A stretch of 64,000 nucleotides of DNA from Amorphophallus konjac (lineage: Eukaryota; Streptophyta; Magnoliopsida; Alismatales; Araceae): assembly GCA_022559845.1 (NCBI GenBank), contig CM040128.1, forward strand, positions 77,439,247 through 77,503,246, given 5' to 3'. Each line of letters starts with the position of its first letter. Position 1 is the stretch's first letter. The position numbers and the translations under genes were made by a program. The notes under the pieces were generated by a model. It was not told the DNA's origin. It searched no databases and saw only the letters and a list, made by a program, of their open reading frames with translations. Positions 34,261 to 45,129 of the stretch are shown here, piece after piece.

Positions 34261-35531
34261 TCTAGCCCTGGCATCTCCTTGTATGTCCAGGCGAAGCAGT
34301 CCTTGAATTCGAGCAGGAGTTGCTTGTAGTCCTGCCTTTCTACCTCGGTGAGGAGAGCACTGACAAATGTAGGCTGAGGGGCTTCATCTTCGCCCAGGTT
34401 GATTTCAACGAGCTCGTCCACGGTCGCCTGGCAGCCATCCTCCAACTCGGGAGGAGCGGGTTGGAAGTCGACGAAACCCTCATCATCGGTGTCAGCTTCG
34501 AGCATTTCTTGGTTCTCGAAGCCACCGGTTGATGTCGATGGGACTGGAGAGTCGTTGTTGCCGGGATCCAGTGAGGATTGATCTGGACCGTCGGTTCCTG
34601 GCCAGCAGTTGTCAACTGGGGTTGCTGAGATCCCCCCGGGGTTGCTCGGCGAAGCTGACACTCTTTCGCGGTCAAGACCCGATATATCCCCTCCTTCAGG
34701 AGGGTCGATTGAACCGGGTCCTTCGATTGGCTGAGAGACTGGAGGAGCTTCTTCTCCTCGTTTATCTTGGCAGGGAGGCGAGGAAGGTTCTCTACGGCTT
34801 GAGCCAGAGTTCCGGCTTTGACGGAGATCGGGATCAGAATTTCCTCTTCCTCATCCCCGGAGCTGTCGAATTTGGCTTCGACTCTAGCTCGGTCGTCGAC
34901 TGGTTGTGTCAAGCCGGCGACGTTAATTGCATGGTAGACGTGAAAGTCTGGGTCTTGGTCATAGCCAAGTCCCCTGGTATCCTTATGGAAGGATGGGGGT
35001 TGCCCCCGGACCTGGGAAGGGGTCCACAGCTGACGGAAGTATCTTTGTTTTGCAGAAGTTTGCCATAGAGGAATGTGTTGCTTCAAACACATTTCTTGAA
35101 TGTGCGGTGACAGATCACCCCACACCTGAACTGCTTCAGGGGTATCTTCGGCTCGCCTGGACCAGCCGAAGTTGTCGTCTGGCGGGGCTTGAGGGACCAT
35201 GTCTCCCTTATAGAAGACAATAGGTTTGTCCATGTTAGCCTTCTTCTTGCTTCGACGTTGTTGCTTGAAGGTGACAATGAATGTTGTCAGCGACTCGACG
35301 CCGTGCTTCTCAGAGCACATGGAAGCTAGATGCAGTATGGTGGCAAGCATATACTCTTGCCGATAGCTCGGCTAATAAGATTAGCCTCGAAGTCAATCTG
35401 GCGCCTCTCGGGGTGATCTGGGGTTGACTTAGAGCTGAGGCATAGCCGATGAAGCTTGGCCTTTTCCTCATCAACAGAGAAGAGATCATCATCGTCTTCC
35501 TCTGAGAGCCAGCCATTGCTTTTGCTCTTGA
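34261..35531 (-). pseudogene. pol: Tat-A protease-RT spacer
   Basis: Spacer between protease and RT, open in one frame from 35350 and in another from 34661, so at least one more frameshift lies near 34650. Recognisable pieces are NMDKPIVFYKGDMVP, GLGYD, and LLxEFKDCFAWTYKEMPGLDP just ahead of RT; the last is standard in Tat and related Gypsy pol. Otherwise acidic and low-complexity. Confidence 0.75.
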
Positions 35532-36218
35532 TCACGGGGTATGGACTAATCCCATTGAAGTAGAGCGCAGCATTGGCCAGATTGTATTCTGCTGGCGTGA
35601 CAGCGACAGATCTGCAAAGACCTTATGTTGCTCCCCATCCTTGGCATACTTGATGCATTGGTGGAGAGTCGATGGGACGACCCAATTTTCATGGAGCCAG
35701 GGTCTGCCCAGCAGCATCTTATAAGATGTGTTGGAGTCGATGATGTAGAATGTCACCTTGGAGGTGAAATCATCGAGCACCAGATTGACGTCCACCCGGC
35801 CGAGAACGTCCTCGGTGTTCTGGTTAAAGCCGGATATCTTGACCGCTTGAACCTTCTGGAGGTATGGGGTCAGATATAGGGACTTAAAGGTCTTGAGCGG
35901 CATGATATTAACAGTAGCACTTGCGTCCACCAGGATCCGGTTCACATCGTGTCCGTTGATCTTCCCCTTCATGTAGAGAGGACGGTTGTGGCACGGAGGA
36001 GAAAGCAACATGTCTTTCTCCGTGAAGGAGATGGCGGCTGTGAAGGCTCCATAGGCAGCCGCCTTCATTTCCGTGGCATGTGCTTCATAGACTTTCGGCT
36101 CTTGGTGTATCTTGATAAGAGTTTCCCTTAGATCCTTACTCCAAGCGATGGCTTCCCAAATTGAAATACTGGTAGGGAAGCGTTTCATCTGGTGGAGGAC
36201 CTTTCGGTCGGCTCGGGC
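35532..36218 (-). pseudogene. pol: Tat-A aspartic protease
   Basis: Retroviral-type aspartic protease that would cut Gag-Pol. The active-site segment is ILVDASATVNIMP (D-A-S at 35919-35927) within NRILVDASA; LLGRPWLHENWVVPSTLHQCIKY marks the end of the domain, as in other plant Gypsy proteases. The catalytic Asp is present, but the usual S/T-G after it reads A-S, so activity is doubtful. The upstream part (IWEAIAWSKDLR) is the linker normally preceding this domain. Confidence 0.82.
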
Positions 36219-37122
36219 TCAAGCATCCTCCAAAGAGGGTAGTATGTCAGGCTGAGCCTTCTGCGAGCTGCTGCGTTGTTCCCCATCGGGGAGTTGCACT
36301 GCCTTGCCCTTACCACCGGGATCAGACTGACCTTGATCGCCAGCGGTCTCTTGGAACAGTGATGCCAATGATGGCTCTTCTAGGGGTAATTGGCGGGCTG
36401 GTTCGTCCTTGCTGGATGGTCTCACTTGCTCTGCTGCAGAAGTCGGTACTGGCGCAGAGGCTGGGAGGCTGGCAGTAGCCTTGTCAATGCCGGAAGGATC
36501 GAAGATACTGGGTCCGCCCCGAATTTCTACTTCCGGGATGGGAGTCGGTTCCTCTCCTCGAGAGAGGATGATTCGCTCCGGGTCGAAGGTGGACGGAGAG
36601 AGGGGTAACTTGGGAGTTCTCCCACGGCCTCTCCGCATCCGGTGTGCTCTGGAGCTGGCTGTAGCCCGAGAGGGGCAATGGTTCTTTGTCTTGTCCGGGA
36701 GGCTACTGAGTCGCCTAGCCGAGAGGCGTTGATATTGTCGAGAGGTGGGATGACCGCCATGTTACAGGTGCAACGCCGAAGCATTTCTTCCAGCTGCTCT
36801 GTGGTGATCTCCTCGTCTTTATAGCACAAGGAGAGCTCATCCGGGATCACGAGTTTCTCGTCATTCTTGGGCTTTTGGATCATCTCTTGGACCCAATTCC
36901 TGAGGCGGGCTCGTTTCTGCATTTCTTCCCACGGGATGTAGTTATCGAGTGGGGAGCCCCGGTAGGATGAGGAGGAACGTATTCCTCCAGGTCATCAATG
37001 AGCCACTGGAGCCTTTGGAGAGGCGTTGGCTCAGCTGGGGATTGTAGGGTGGCTACTTGTCCAGCTTGTTTCTTGAGCCGCCTTCTGAGGTTCTTCCTCC
37101 TATTTTTCTTTTGTCTCTTGGT
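36219..37122 (-). pseudogene. Tat-A gag-pol linker, proximal part
   Basis: Low-complexity Pro/Ser/Glu-rich coding sequence upstream of protease in two frames (36922-36527 and 36638-36219), so a frameshift lies near 36600. NWVQEMIQKPK and LEEMLRRCTCNMAV recur in Tat relatives. Near 37080-37120 it encodes a strongly basic run of Arg and Lys. It is cut by the insertion at 37128. Confidence 0.65.
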
Positions 37123-37127
37123 GATAG
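37123..37127. other. Target-site duplication GATAG (left)
   Basis: GATAG precedes the element at 37128; the second copy is at 39348-39352. Confidence 0.85.
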
Positions 37128-37241
37128 TGATGCGGGACGGACACGGGGACCGACTCTACGTGGTATGGACCTCGGACTCTAGATGCGGACACGACCAGCA
37201 ACACATGATGGGAGAGACAGTAGGCCCGACACGGAGAGCTC
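37128..37241 (+). repeat. Left inverted terminal copy (114 bp)
   Basis: Inverted match to 39234-39347 with about four mismatches, ending at GAGAGCTC. Confidence 0.9.
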
Positions 37242-37361
37242 TGAGATCGATGGGATCTAGAGCATTCAATTGAGTTTTCATGATTCATGTTTCCATTTGA
37301 CATATTGACTGACCCCAATCATGGTGGTAGGCCCGACACGGAGAGCTCTGAGATCGATGGG
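37221..37361 (+). repeat. 34-bp direct repeat next to the left end
   Basis: TAGGCCCGACACGGAGAGCT and the following 14 bases occur at 37221-37254 and again, exactly, at 37328-37361. The second copy lies within the loop and arm of the hairpin at 37296-37395. Confidence 0.9.
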
Positions 37362-37395
37362 CCTACCACCATGTGGGGTCAGTCAACATGTCAAA
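37296..37395 (+). repeat. Long inverted repeat, 39/37-bp arms
   Basis: Arms TTTGACATATTGACTGACCC... and its near-perfect inverse ...GGGTCAGTCAACATGTCAAA enclose a 24-base loop. This may be a fold-back copy made during the rearrangement of the left end. Confidence 0.9.
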
Positions 37396-39233
37396 TGGAG
37401 GCATCTAGAAGTTTGAATGGTAAAAGGCACATGGGAGACAAGTGGACTTCAAAGTCCAAGGTGGCTACCAAACATATCCCCCTTGCCATTCTAGTCAATA
37501 GGCCGCCCCCCCCCCCCCCCCCTTATTTTTTTTATTGTAATTTGTGTGTGTGTGTCACACTCAATCCAGGCCACCCATTCCCATCCCCTAGATCCAACGG
37601 TGGACAATGGATTTGAGATGTAACACATAAATACTTGTAATTTCCCATTTTGGAGAATTAATGCCATTTGAACTTGGAAAATTGCTTGAGCAAAGGCCTA
37701 GGCCGCCCCTCTCTCCCCCTTGGAGCTGTGAAGGCTTCCCTCTGGAGGTGTGACTCCTCCCCTTATCATTCCGGTCGCCGCCGCCGCCGCCACGAGCCGC
37801 CATCGCATCACCGCCGAGATCGCCGGAGTTCTGCCTTCATCCGACCACTGCAGATTCCACGAATTCTCTGTGTCAGCCACGAGCTCAGATCGACCTGGGG
37901 ATTTTAGGGGATGTTTCAGAGGTGTCAAGCACGTCCCAAAACATTTGGTTGGTCATAAAGATCCCCTTTGATATTTTTTCATTTTCGTCCTACCTTAATT
38001 TCCAGAGCTGTCTGCTTGCTGTTTCAATTTCCACCCGCCCTGTGTTTCAAATGTTCGGACCCCTTTCCGATTTTTGTTATAGCTCCCAATTTTACTGGGA
38101 GTTCTGTCCATCAACCCTACCGTCCCCAAATTTTCTTGAATTTTTGTGAGGCCATCCCATATTTTTTAAAAATCGATCTCAGAGATAGCTACAGTGCTGT
38201 CCACCTGTTCCCAGATCCGACCACTCTCCAGTAAACAAATCATAACAAATCACAGCCATCTCCAATCAGTCCACACAAAATATCCCCGTTCTCCTTGTTC
38301 AAAATCCCACAAGTTTGATGAAGAGCTCAGGAGCTGAATCGGCCATATTCCTCGCGGTCAAAGGCAATCTTCAGACAACTCACCTGCAGATCTGAGATTT
38401 CAGTTACTGTACAACAGGGACTTGTCAATTCAATAAAGTTCTGATCCGACCAGATCCAGCAGATCTCTCTGGGTCTAGATTAAAGCATTTGAAGAGAGCT
38501 TTCCAACGATAGCTCATGCGTCCCGATCCGACATCGGGATTGATTGCAGCGGTCATTTTCGTCGGAGCGCGCGCCGGAAAACAGCAATCAAAATCTGTGG
38601 GAAGTTAGTTCAAGAATTGGGAATCGGGGCCGATCGACCCCCGATCGGTGTTCCCGGCCGACCGCGTCCGTGGAGGCGCGCCACTAGGGGTCCCCATCAC
38701 AGTGGGTCCCACCCCCGCAGATCCGGAGGATAGCGCCGTCCGTGGGCCCCACGGGTCCATAAACCACTCGGAAAGCACGAAAACGCGGAGTTCGACATCA
38801 CCGGGCAACATCAAGATGCTGCCCATCAACCCGGTTTGCGCGATTCCCGGACCCCACATGTGACCCTTTATCTCCCTGCGTGGAGTGGGTCGACTTAGTG
38901 TATTGCTGTAATCATTGTTAATCGGGAGTCCGTAATTCGGCCGGGGTTATCTTCGCCACGCCGGGTGCGTGGAGGTAATGGTCCGAACTTCTTGGCGTTC
39001 ATTTGCTTAGCTAGTATATGGTCTTTGCCGCTGTCGAGAGCGATAGGTACTAGCCCGTGTGTTCATGTCATTGCTGTGAGTGTGAGAGTGACCTGTCCCG
39101 CGACTCGATCCGAGTCCAGAAGTGAGTCTGACTATCTTGAACTCTGTCGGTTCTTCAACCGCGCACGATCCGCGTTTCCCTCGCTTAGGACGATGAGTGA
39201 GCTTACGTTCTGTTAGCGACGTATAGCCCATAG

Positions 39234-39347
39234 GAGCTCTCCGTGTCGGGCCTAATGTCTCTCCCATTATGTGTTGCTGGTTGTGTCCGCATCTAGAGTC
39301 CGAGGTCCATACCACGTAGAGTCGGTCTCCGTGTCCGTCCCGCATCA
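39234..39347 (+). repeat. Right inverted terminal copy (114 bp)
   Basis: Partner of 37128-37241. This side is continuous with the LTR-like body, so it is probably the original end. Confidence 0.9.
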
Positions 39348-39352
39348 GATAG
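39348..39352. other. Target-site duplication GATAG (right)
   Basis: Second copy of the 5-bp duplication, as expected of an integrase-type insertion. Confidence 0.85.
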
Positions 39353-40841
39353 CAGTCTCCAAGGGGGTAGGAGGGAGAGGTGCTGGAGCCGGAGTTGATA
39401 AATCCTGATGAGGATATCTCTGAGCTGATGTCTTTGCAGGGCGAGGTCGATGACTCTTCCTTGCCCAGATTTTGATTCAGGCGCCTTCCGATTGTTGTAT
39501 CTGGAAGGTGGCGTTGATCGCCTGCTCGATTACCTCGAGCGGCAGTTCCTGGTATGCTGAGATACTGGGACTAGCATCCGAAGACGTGTGCGCGGTTTGA
39601 TGCCTTACCCGCGGTGGCGACCGGAGCCTACTAGGAGTCGGTAGGCTAGTGCTGGCGTCCGAAGATGTATGCGTGGTTTGATGCCTTAACCGCGATGGCG
39701 ACAGGAGCCTACAAGGAGTCGGTAGGCTGGTGCTGGCGTCCGAAGACGTGTACGCGGTTTGATGCCTTACCCGCGGTGGCGACGGCTTTTGTTGAGAAGC
39801 GGACAGAGAGGTATGCTTATTGTCCTGCTCCTTAGCCTTGCCTTTGTAACCATGCTGAGGGCTGGGCCTAGTGACAACCGACGGCGTCGCAAGACATTGT
39901 CGCTCTGCACAGTTATCCCGACTCTGCAGACCAGCTGAGCCTTGTGGCGGTGGGCCCGCCACTTGAATCAAAGCCGCTGAAGACTCCGAAGATGCCTTCT
40001 TTGTACTTCGGATTATGCCAACAGGTAGGTGAGGAGGACCCGATGGCCCATCCGCTGAGGAGATGAGACGAGACTGAGGAGGAGCCTCACCCTGCTTTTG
40101 GTTTCCCTTCCTATCCACGGTGGCCGGAGGTGGAGATAGGACGGGAGGAGGACGAGAGAGAGCTATGGAGCTTATCGTCGTCTCACCCACCAAAACGTCC
40201 TCTCGACCGAGAAGGACCCGGAGGAGCCTGACAGTGTCTTCTTCAGGAAAAGGGAGAGACTTTAGCTCCCGCCAAGATCGCCACCGCATGGCCGAAGTGG
40301 CTGGGGTTGGCTGGCTAGGTGCTAATGCCTGGGAGCCCGAACGGGCCGGGGGAGCAAGAGAATGTATGACGTTGACCGAGAAGTCGGTTGGCTCCATCTC
40401 TTGACTGGCATCCTGCTCTCTACACCTCCGCAATCGCTCGAGCGCCTCTTGGTTGTCAGCCCGGAACTCGAGCCATTCTAGAGGATGCTGGTAAGGCAGC
40501 CCATGCCCATTTTCTTGGGGAGAGTCTGGCCGCTCCAGCGCATCCCTGGCAATGCTTAGGGTCTCTTCGACAGCTTACCGAAGCCTGACGAGCGACATGG
40601 AGTTTCCTTCCGCATCGATCTGCTCCCATCGGATCTGTTCCTGGATGAGGTGTTGAACTTCCTCGTAGGACTCGATCAGGTGGTAGATTATGGCATGGAA
40701 GGGGCAGTATTGGGGGTGACTACGGTCCCAATGGGTGTAGTCGGCAGGTGAGTCGCGGGACATGATTTGCCCATTATCGACGAGGATATCGAAGAGTCGC
40801 CGAGTTCTCTCCCTAGGGAAGGAGAGAGGTCTCTGATCATG
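39353..40841 (-). pseudogene. Tat-A gag-pol linker, distal part
   Basis: Continues from gag in the same minus-strand frame with stops at 40842 and 40575. It encodes 40763-40575 (NxHxHxQYCPFH-type HPQYCPFHAIIYHLIESYEEVQ) and a 318-codon low-complexity part (40433-39477). The latter contains three diverged copies of a roughly 24-residue unit, SRLRHQTxHTSSDASTSLPT (about 39560-39780). Such unstructured linkers between gag and protease are common in Tat elements. Confidence 0.65.
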
Positions 40842-41250
40842 CTAGGGCCTCCACCCCGGGTACCAGATCGAACGTCCCCTTCGATTGGCACTGGGCTCCT
40901 CTGACTCATCATCAGAAAGAGAAAATGCGGCCATCATGTGGATGATGTTGGCTGAGGGGTAAGCCACGCGTGCTGCCTTAGCTGGCCTGGCCCACGTACG
41001 TGGTTGCGGGAGATCAACGAGACCACTCTTGATTTTGATGAGGCCGTCTGGGATCAACTTCTGTGCCTGGGTTTTGAAGACGTAGCAATCTTCGATTGAA
41101 TGTCCCAGCATGCGATGGTACAGGCAATAACTAGGATCGTCGGTCTTCAGAGCCTCGTCCGGCTTGCGGATTTCTAGCAGCTCGATGATTTTTTGGGCCA
41201 TACAGAGATCAAAGAGCATCTTCGTATGTTCCTTCTTAAAGGAGAAGGGT
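40842..41250 (-). pseudogene. gag: Tat-A gag, C-terminal part
   Basis: Carries LLEIRKPDEA and CLYHRMLGHSIEDCYVFK, the C-x2-H...C motif that closes gag in this lineage. Together with 50370-51506 it forms gag: removing the element at 41256-50364 and one GTCTT restores the frame exactly across the junction. Ends at a TAG at 40842. Confidence 0.85.
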
Positions 41251-41255
41251 GTCTT
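41251..41255. other. Target-site duplication GTCTT (left)
   Basis: GTCTT here and at 50365-50369 flank the Athila-type element perfectly. Confidence 0.95.
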
Positions 41256-41592
41256 TGATAAGTGTGTATTTTTATATATTAATTCATGTTATACACATTT
41301 TTTAGGAGTTTAAATAATAATAAATATACACGTATCACACTTACTGTTAATTTAGAGGTAAATATTTAATTTTTTGAAATTAAATAATTTTAATAACGAT
41401 ATTTACTTATTTATGCAGGCACTCGGTACGAGGAAAGCGACAAGAAACAAATATAAAAAAAAATAAAAAGAGAAAATTACAAAAAAATAATAAAGGCCAA
41501 AAGCCCATGGACTTGTTCAAAAAGAAAAGAAAAAAAAAGAAAAAAATAAATAAATTTATTTGATATTTTTGGGCTTTTATAAAGATATATAC

Positions 41593-41623
<31 letters not shown>

Positions 41624-43418
41624 CGTGTGTGCGTGTGTGTTTTTTCTGTTTGCAGGTCGGCGCGCCCGCGCCTTCACGCAGGCGGCACGGGCGACGAGGG
41701 CATGTGGGCGCGTCAACGCGCCCAAGCGCGGTCAGCAGGAGGGGGGGTCCCACGCGGGCCCACCGCGGCGCAGCCACGGCAGGAGGGCGGCCGGCGCACC
41801 GCGGGCCCACGTGGGGCGCCTCACCCGCGGGAGAGAGAGGCGGCGGCGCATGGGCGCACGCGGCCGGGGAGGAGAGAGAAAGAGAGAAAAAGAGAGAGAA
41901 AGAAGGAGAAAAGGAGGAGAAAAAGGCTAGAAAAAATTAGAAAAAAATCAGAAAAAAATGTAAAAGTGTGCAACACATGTTGGCACACAATTTTGAGTCA
42001 ACAATAGCAGCAATAGGTTGTGTTTTTCAACAAAAGAAGAAAGGAATGTTCATATTGGCAATGGTGTTATGTGAACCTTATAAAAGGGGCTTCAAATGTA
42101 ATGAAAAAAGAGGAGTTGCTAGGAGTAGTTGCTAAGAGTTGGAATGGGGTTGCTTTGAGTTCTTGAAGTTCATGCTTGTTGGCCTTAGTAGAGCTACATA
42201 GGAGAGTTAGACGGTGTTGCTTTTAGAGCTTTTGATGTAAACTTTGTAAGTTGATGTTGTTTTAATGAATGTTCTTTTTAAGCATTTAGTCCTTTCTTAG
42301 TCCCATTACTTGTTGTTCTGATCTCCATTTCATTTTCCTGTCTTCACAAAAGTTGTTCATATTTAAGTGTTCTTCAATTTCTCTTTCTATCATTTTCTTT
42401 AATTACTTCTAGTTTGAAAGTTATTACCCGTTTTCCTAAGTGCTGTTCTACGTGATTACTGTTCATCCGAGGTGATACCTTCTAGTATTCTTCTGTTTTG
42501 AAGCCTTTTCACTCTGAGTTCTTCATAAAAGTTGTTCTTCTCTTGTAGATCTAACTTTTCTTCTTCTACCACTTCTCCTAATTCTTCTTCGTTTGTGAGT
42601 TAGAATTAATTTTTCAAATTTCTGATTTCTGCCATTTTACTGTTCATCCGCACCAATAGATCTTGATTTTTCACGTTTTTCACTGTCTTGCTCTCGTTTT
42701 CTGTTTCTGTGTTCTTAATCAAACTTCTTCATCTTTTCATTCTCTACAACTTTCATTTATTCCACTTCTTCTAATTCTTTCTTTATTTTAAGTTATTCTA
42801 TTCCTTCCAACCCCCTATTTTCAATATAATTCTATTGTATTTTCAACTTGTGTTTGTTTCTATTTCTATCAATCTCCATCTCTTCACAAGTTCTTCACAC
42901 ACACCCAAAGCGGTAGTCATCTTCCGATCATCTCACGGCGTCGACTTCCAAGGCAGAGCGATCTTCATCCAAGGCTCGGCGAGGAAACGACGGCGTTCTT
43001 CATCAATTGGCTAAAATTTCCTTAACTTCTCTCTTGTTATTTAAAGTTGTAATTTCATTTTATATTGTATTCTTTCACTTTCAAAGGAATAAAAATTCAT
43101 CTAAGTAAAGTTTTGAAATTCTCATCTTTTCACCTATTCCAATTTCTCTTCTTCACCAATCTCATATTCTTTAGTTACGATTTCATGCAATTTAAGCTTC
43201 TTTAGTGATAATCGCACTCAAAAGACAACAATTGGTTTGCAAACATAAGGATATTTTCCAACTTGATCTATAAAGATTATATTTCTTCCCCGTGGGATCG
43301 ACCCGTATTTACCACTTTACTCGTATTTTCAAAATCATTTAAGTGAGTGAGTGCGGTTGTATAAATTTTAAAATTTGTGTGGCACGACATTTTTAAACGA
43401 CGGGTTTCGAGCGCATCA
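41256..43418 (+). repeat. 5' LTR of Athila-type element
   Basis: Opens TGATAAGTGTG and ends GAGCGCATCA. Contains a TA dinucleotide run (near 41598-41622) followed by a GC-rich block (41650-41880), then T-rich DNA. High identity to the 3' copy. Open frames in the GC-rich block are in both LTRs and not convincing as genes. Confidence 0.94.
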
Positions 43419-43424
43419 AATTTT

Positions 43425-43442
43425 TGGCGCCGTTGTCGGGGA
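43425..43442 (+). other. Primer-binding site, tRNA-Asp
   Basis: TGGCGCCGTTGTCGGGGA, six bases after the LTR end, is complementary to the 3' end of plant tRNA-Asp, with one difference from the usual sequence. Confidence 0.88.
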
Positions 43443-44611
43443 GGAAAATTTTGAATGTTAGAATATTATTGTGTTTGATGTGTATATTTGTATATTGATT
43501 TTTCTATTTTTATTTTGCAGGAAAAAGAAAACAAATCAGAAAATCAAAGAGAGGAAAATCATACCTGAAATTCTAAGAAAATAAAGCGTCGCTGAAAGCC
43601 TGGTACTGTAGCTGTCAAGCGTCGCTAAAGGGCAGAAACGTAGGAACATGTTCTGTTTTTTCCAATTTCTGAAAAATCTTCAAACAAATCTGAAAAATTC
43701 TTAAAAAATCTATAAAAATAAAAAAAATCAGAAAACTCAAAAACACCATTTTAGGCTACAAGTTGTACTAAATTTGCATGACTTCGTTATTTTATTATTT
43801 ATAGTCTCTTGCATTTATCTTTTATTGAAAAAATCAAAAAAAAATCAAAAAATCAAAACAAAAGAAATTTTTGTGCTGGCTAGATAGGTTCATTAACTAA
43901 AAAAAAAATACTTGCACCAAAATAAAAAAAAATCTCATTTCAAGAATAGAAACCACACAACATGTTCTAGGTCATGCATCATTTAGCATAGAATTTTTCT
44001 TTGTTTAATTCCTGTCATTGCATTTTGAAGATTGCGAGGGACAAGGTACGTTCTACTTATCCTATTATGGCATGCATATTGCATAAGAACCCCTTGTTTG
44101 AAATTGTGGTGTGTATTTCATTTCAAAATATTCTAAGACCATACCTCTAAATAACATAAGGTGGGGATTTCATCACCCTTCCTTAGCCCACAAATCACAT
44201 TTCCCTTGTATTTTTGCATGACCTAAACCTCAAATAAAAGTCAGTAGACATTGGCCCTAGGATCACACTGTGATTTTAGTACGATTTGAGTTTACCCTCT
44301 TGTGAAAATCGGTGCCTAAGGTAAGACGGTCGGACGGCAAACGCCTTAAGCGGGTTAGTGGTTTGACATAATTAGGTCCCTACGAAAGTAGGGGGAGCCT
44401 CCCACTACCCCACCCCTTACCTGGCCGGTGAAAATATTGAGGGTGAACTTAAGTTGCACTTTAGTTACTTTGTGAAACCCTATTTGTAGGTCTGAGTCGC
44501 ATCTAGATCATTAGATAATTTGTGTTAACTTGTTTGTGTTTGCATAAAAAAAATTTAAAAAATAAAATAACAAATCCACGCCTATGCAGGAGCACTTTAT
44601 TCCTTCTACTT
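43443..44611 (+). other. Leader of Athila-type element
   Basis: A-rich leader of about 1.17 kb with no coding evidence. Includes a duplicated GCGTCGCT(G/A)AA segment near 43588 and 43620. Confidence 0.6.
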
Positions 44612-45129
44612 AGAAATCCTCAACCTGTATTCAACTCCCTGACATTCTCGTTGATCAATATGAGATTCACCCTAGTCTCATCCAGATGCTCCCATCTTTT
44701 TATGGGAATCTCAATGAAAATCCTTATAGGCATCTAGATGATTTTCTAGAAGTTTACTACCTGATCAAAATCCAGAATTTTAATGATGATGCCCTGAAAT
44801 TGATCTTATTTCCATTCTCATTGAAAGACAAAGCCAAATGTTGGTTAAGGAGTTTTGGAAAGATTATCAGGACTTGGGAAGATATGCAGTTAGAATTTTT
44901 GAAAAAATTTTACCCCATACTCCGGACCAACATGATGAGAAGGGAGATTATAGGATTTACTCAACGTCCAGTAGAGCAAATTCATGAATCTTGGGAGAGA
45001 CTGAAGGATCTAATAAGTCAATGTCCACACCATGGGTTCCCAAATGACAAATTATATTTGCATTTTATGAGGGGTTATCCGATTTTGATAGGCAAATGGT
45101 GGACATATATTGCGGAGGGGCATTTATGA
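44612..45129 (+). pseudogene. gag: Athila-type gag, capsid part
   Basis: The frame is open from about 44612; the first ATG at 44686 is internal. IHPSLIQMLPSFYGNLNENPYRHL, LFPFSLKDKAKCWL, WEDMQLEFLKKFYP and ESWERLKDLISQCPHHGFP are the standard capsid motifs of Athila and related plant Gypsy gag. It ends at TGA 45127 after running out of frame near 45095; the continuation CGGAFMSKGEDDAYDL is in the next frame. Confidence 0.88.

Larger units (their letters stand above)
37128..39347 (+). mobile_element. Aberrant LTR-like insertion with identical inverted ends
   Basis: A 2220-bp insertion with 114-bp terminal inverted repeats (37128-37241 and 39234-39347; ends TGATGCGGGACGG / CCGTCCCGCATCA) and a 5-bp target duplication. 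The interior (for example 38500-38575) resembles the LTR of the chromovirus at 13662, and the inverted ends resemble that LTR's sense 3' end (TGATACGGGACGG). I read it as a solo LTR in plus orientation whose left end was replaced by an inverted copy of its right end. It has a C(18) run near 37506, a CCG run near 37775 and no coding capacity. A classical TIR transposon is the alternative. Confidence 0.7.

Noticed and set aside
37128..39347. Classical TIR DNA transposon such as Mutator or CACTA
   Set aside because: The target duplication is 5 bp, no transposase is present, and both body and ends resemble a chromoviral LTR. Kept only as the alternative.
41560..42007. Arg/Gly-rich 100-126-codon frames near 41.6-42.0 kb and 48.5-48.9 kb
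   Set aside because: Three overlapping frames in the GC-rich block of an LTR, repeated in both LTRs; no start context or family.
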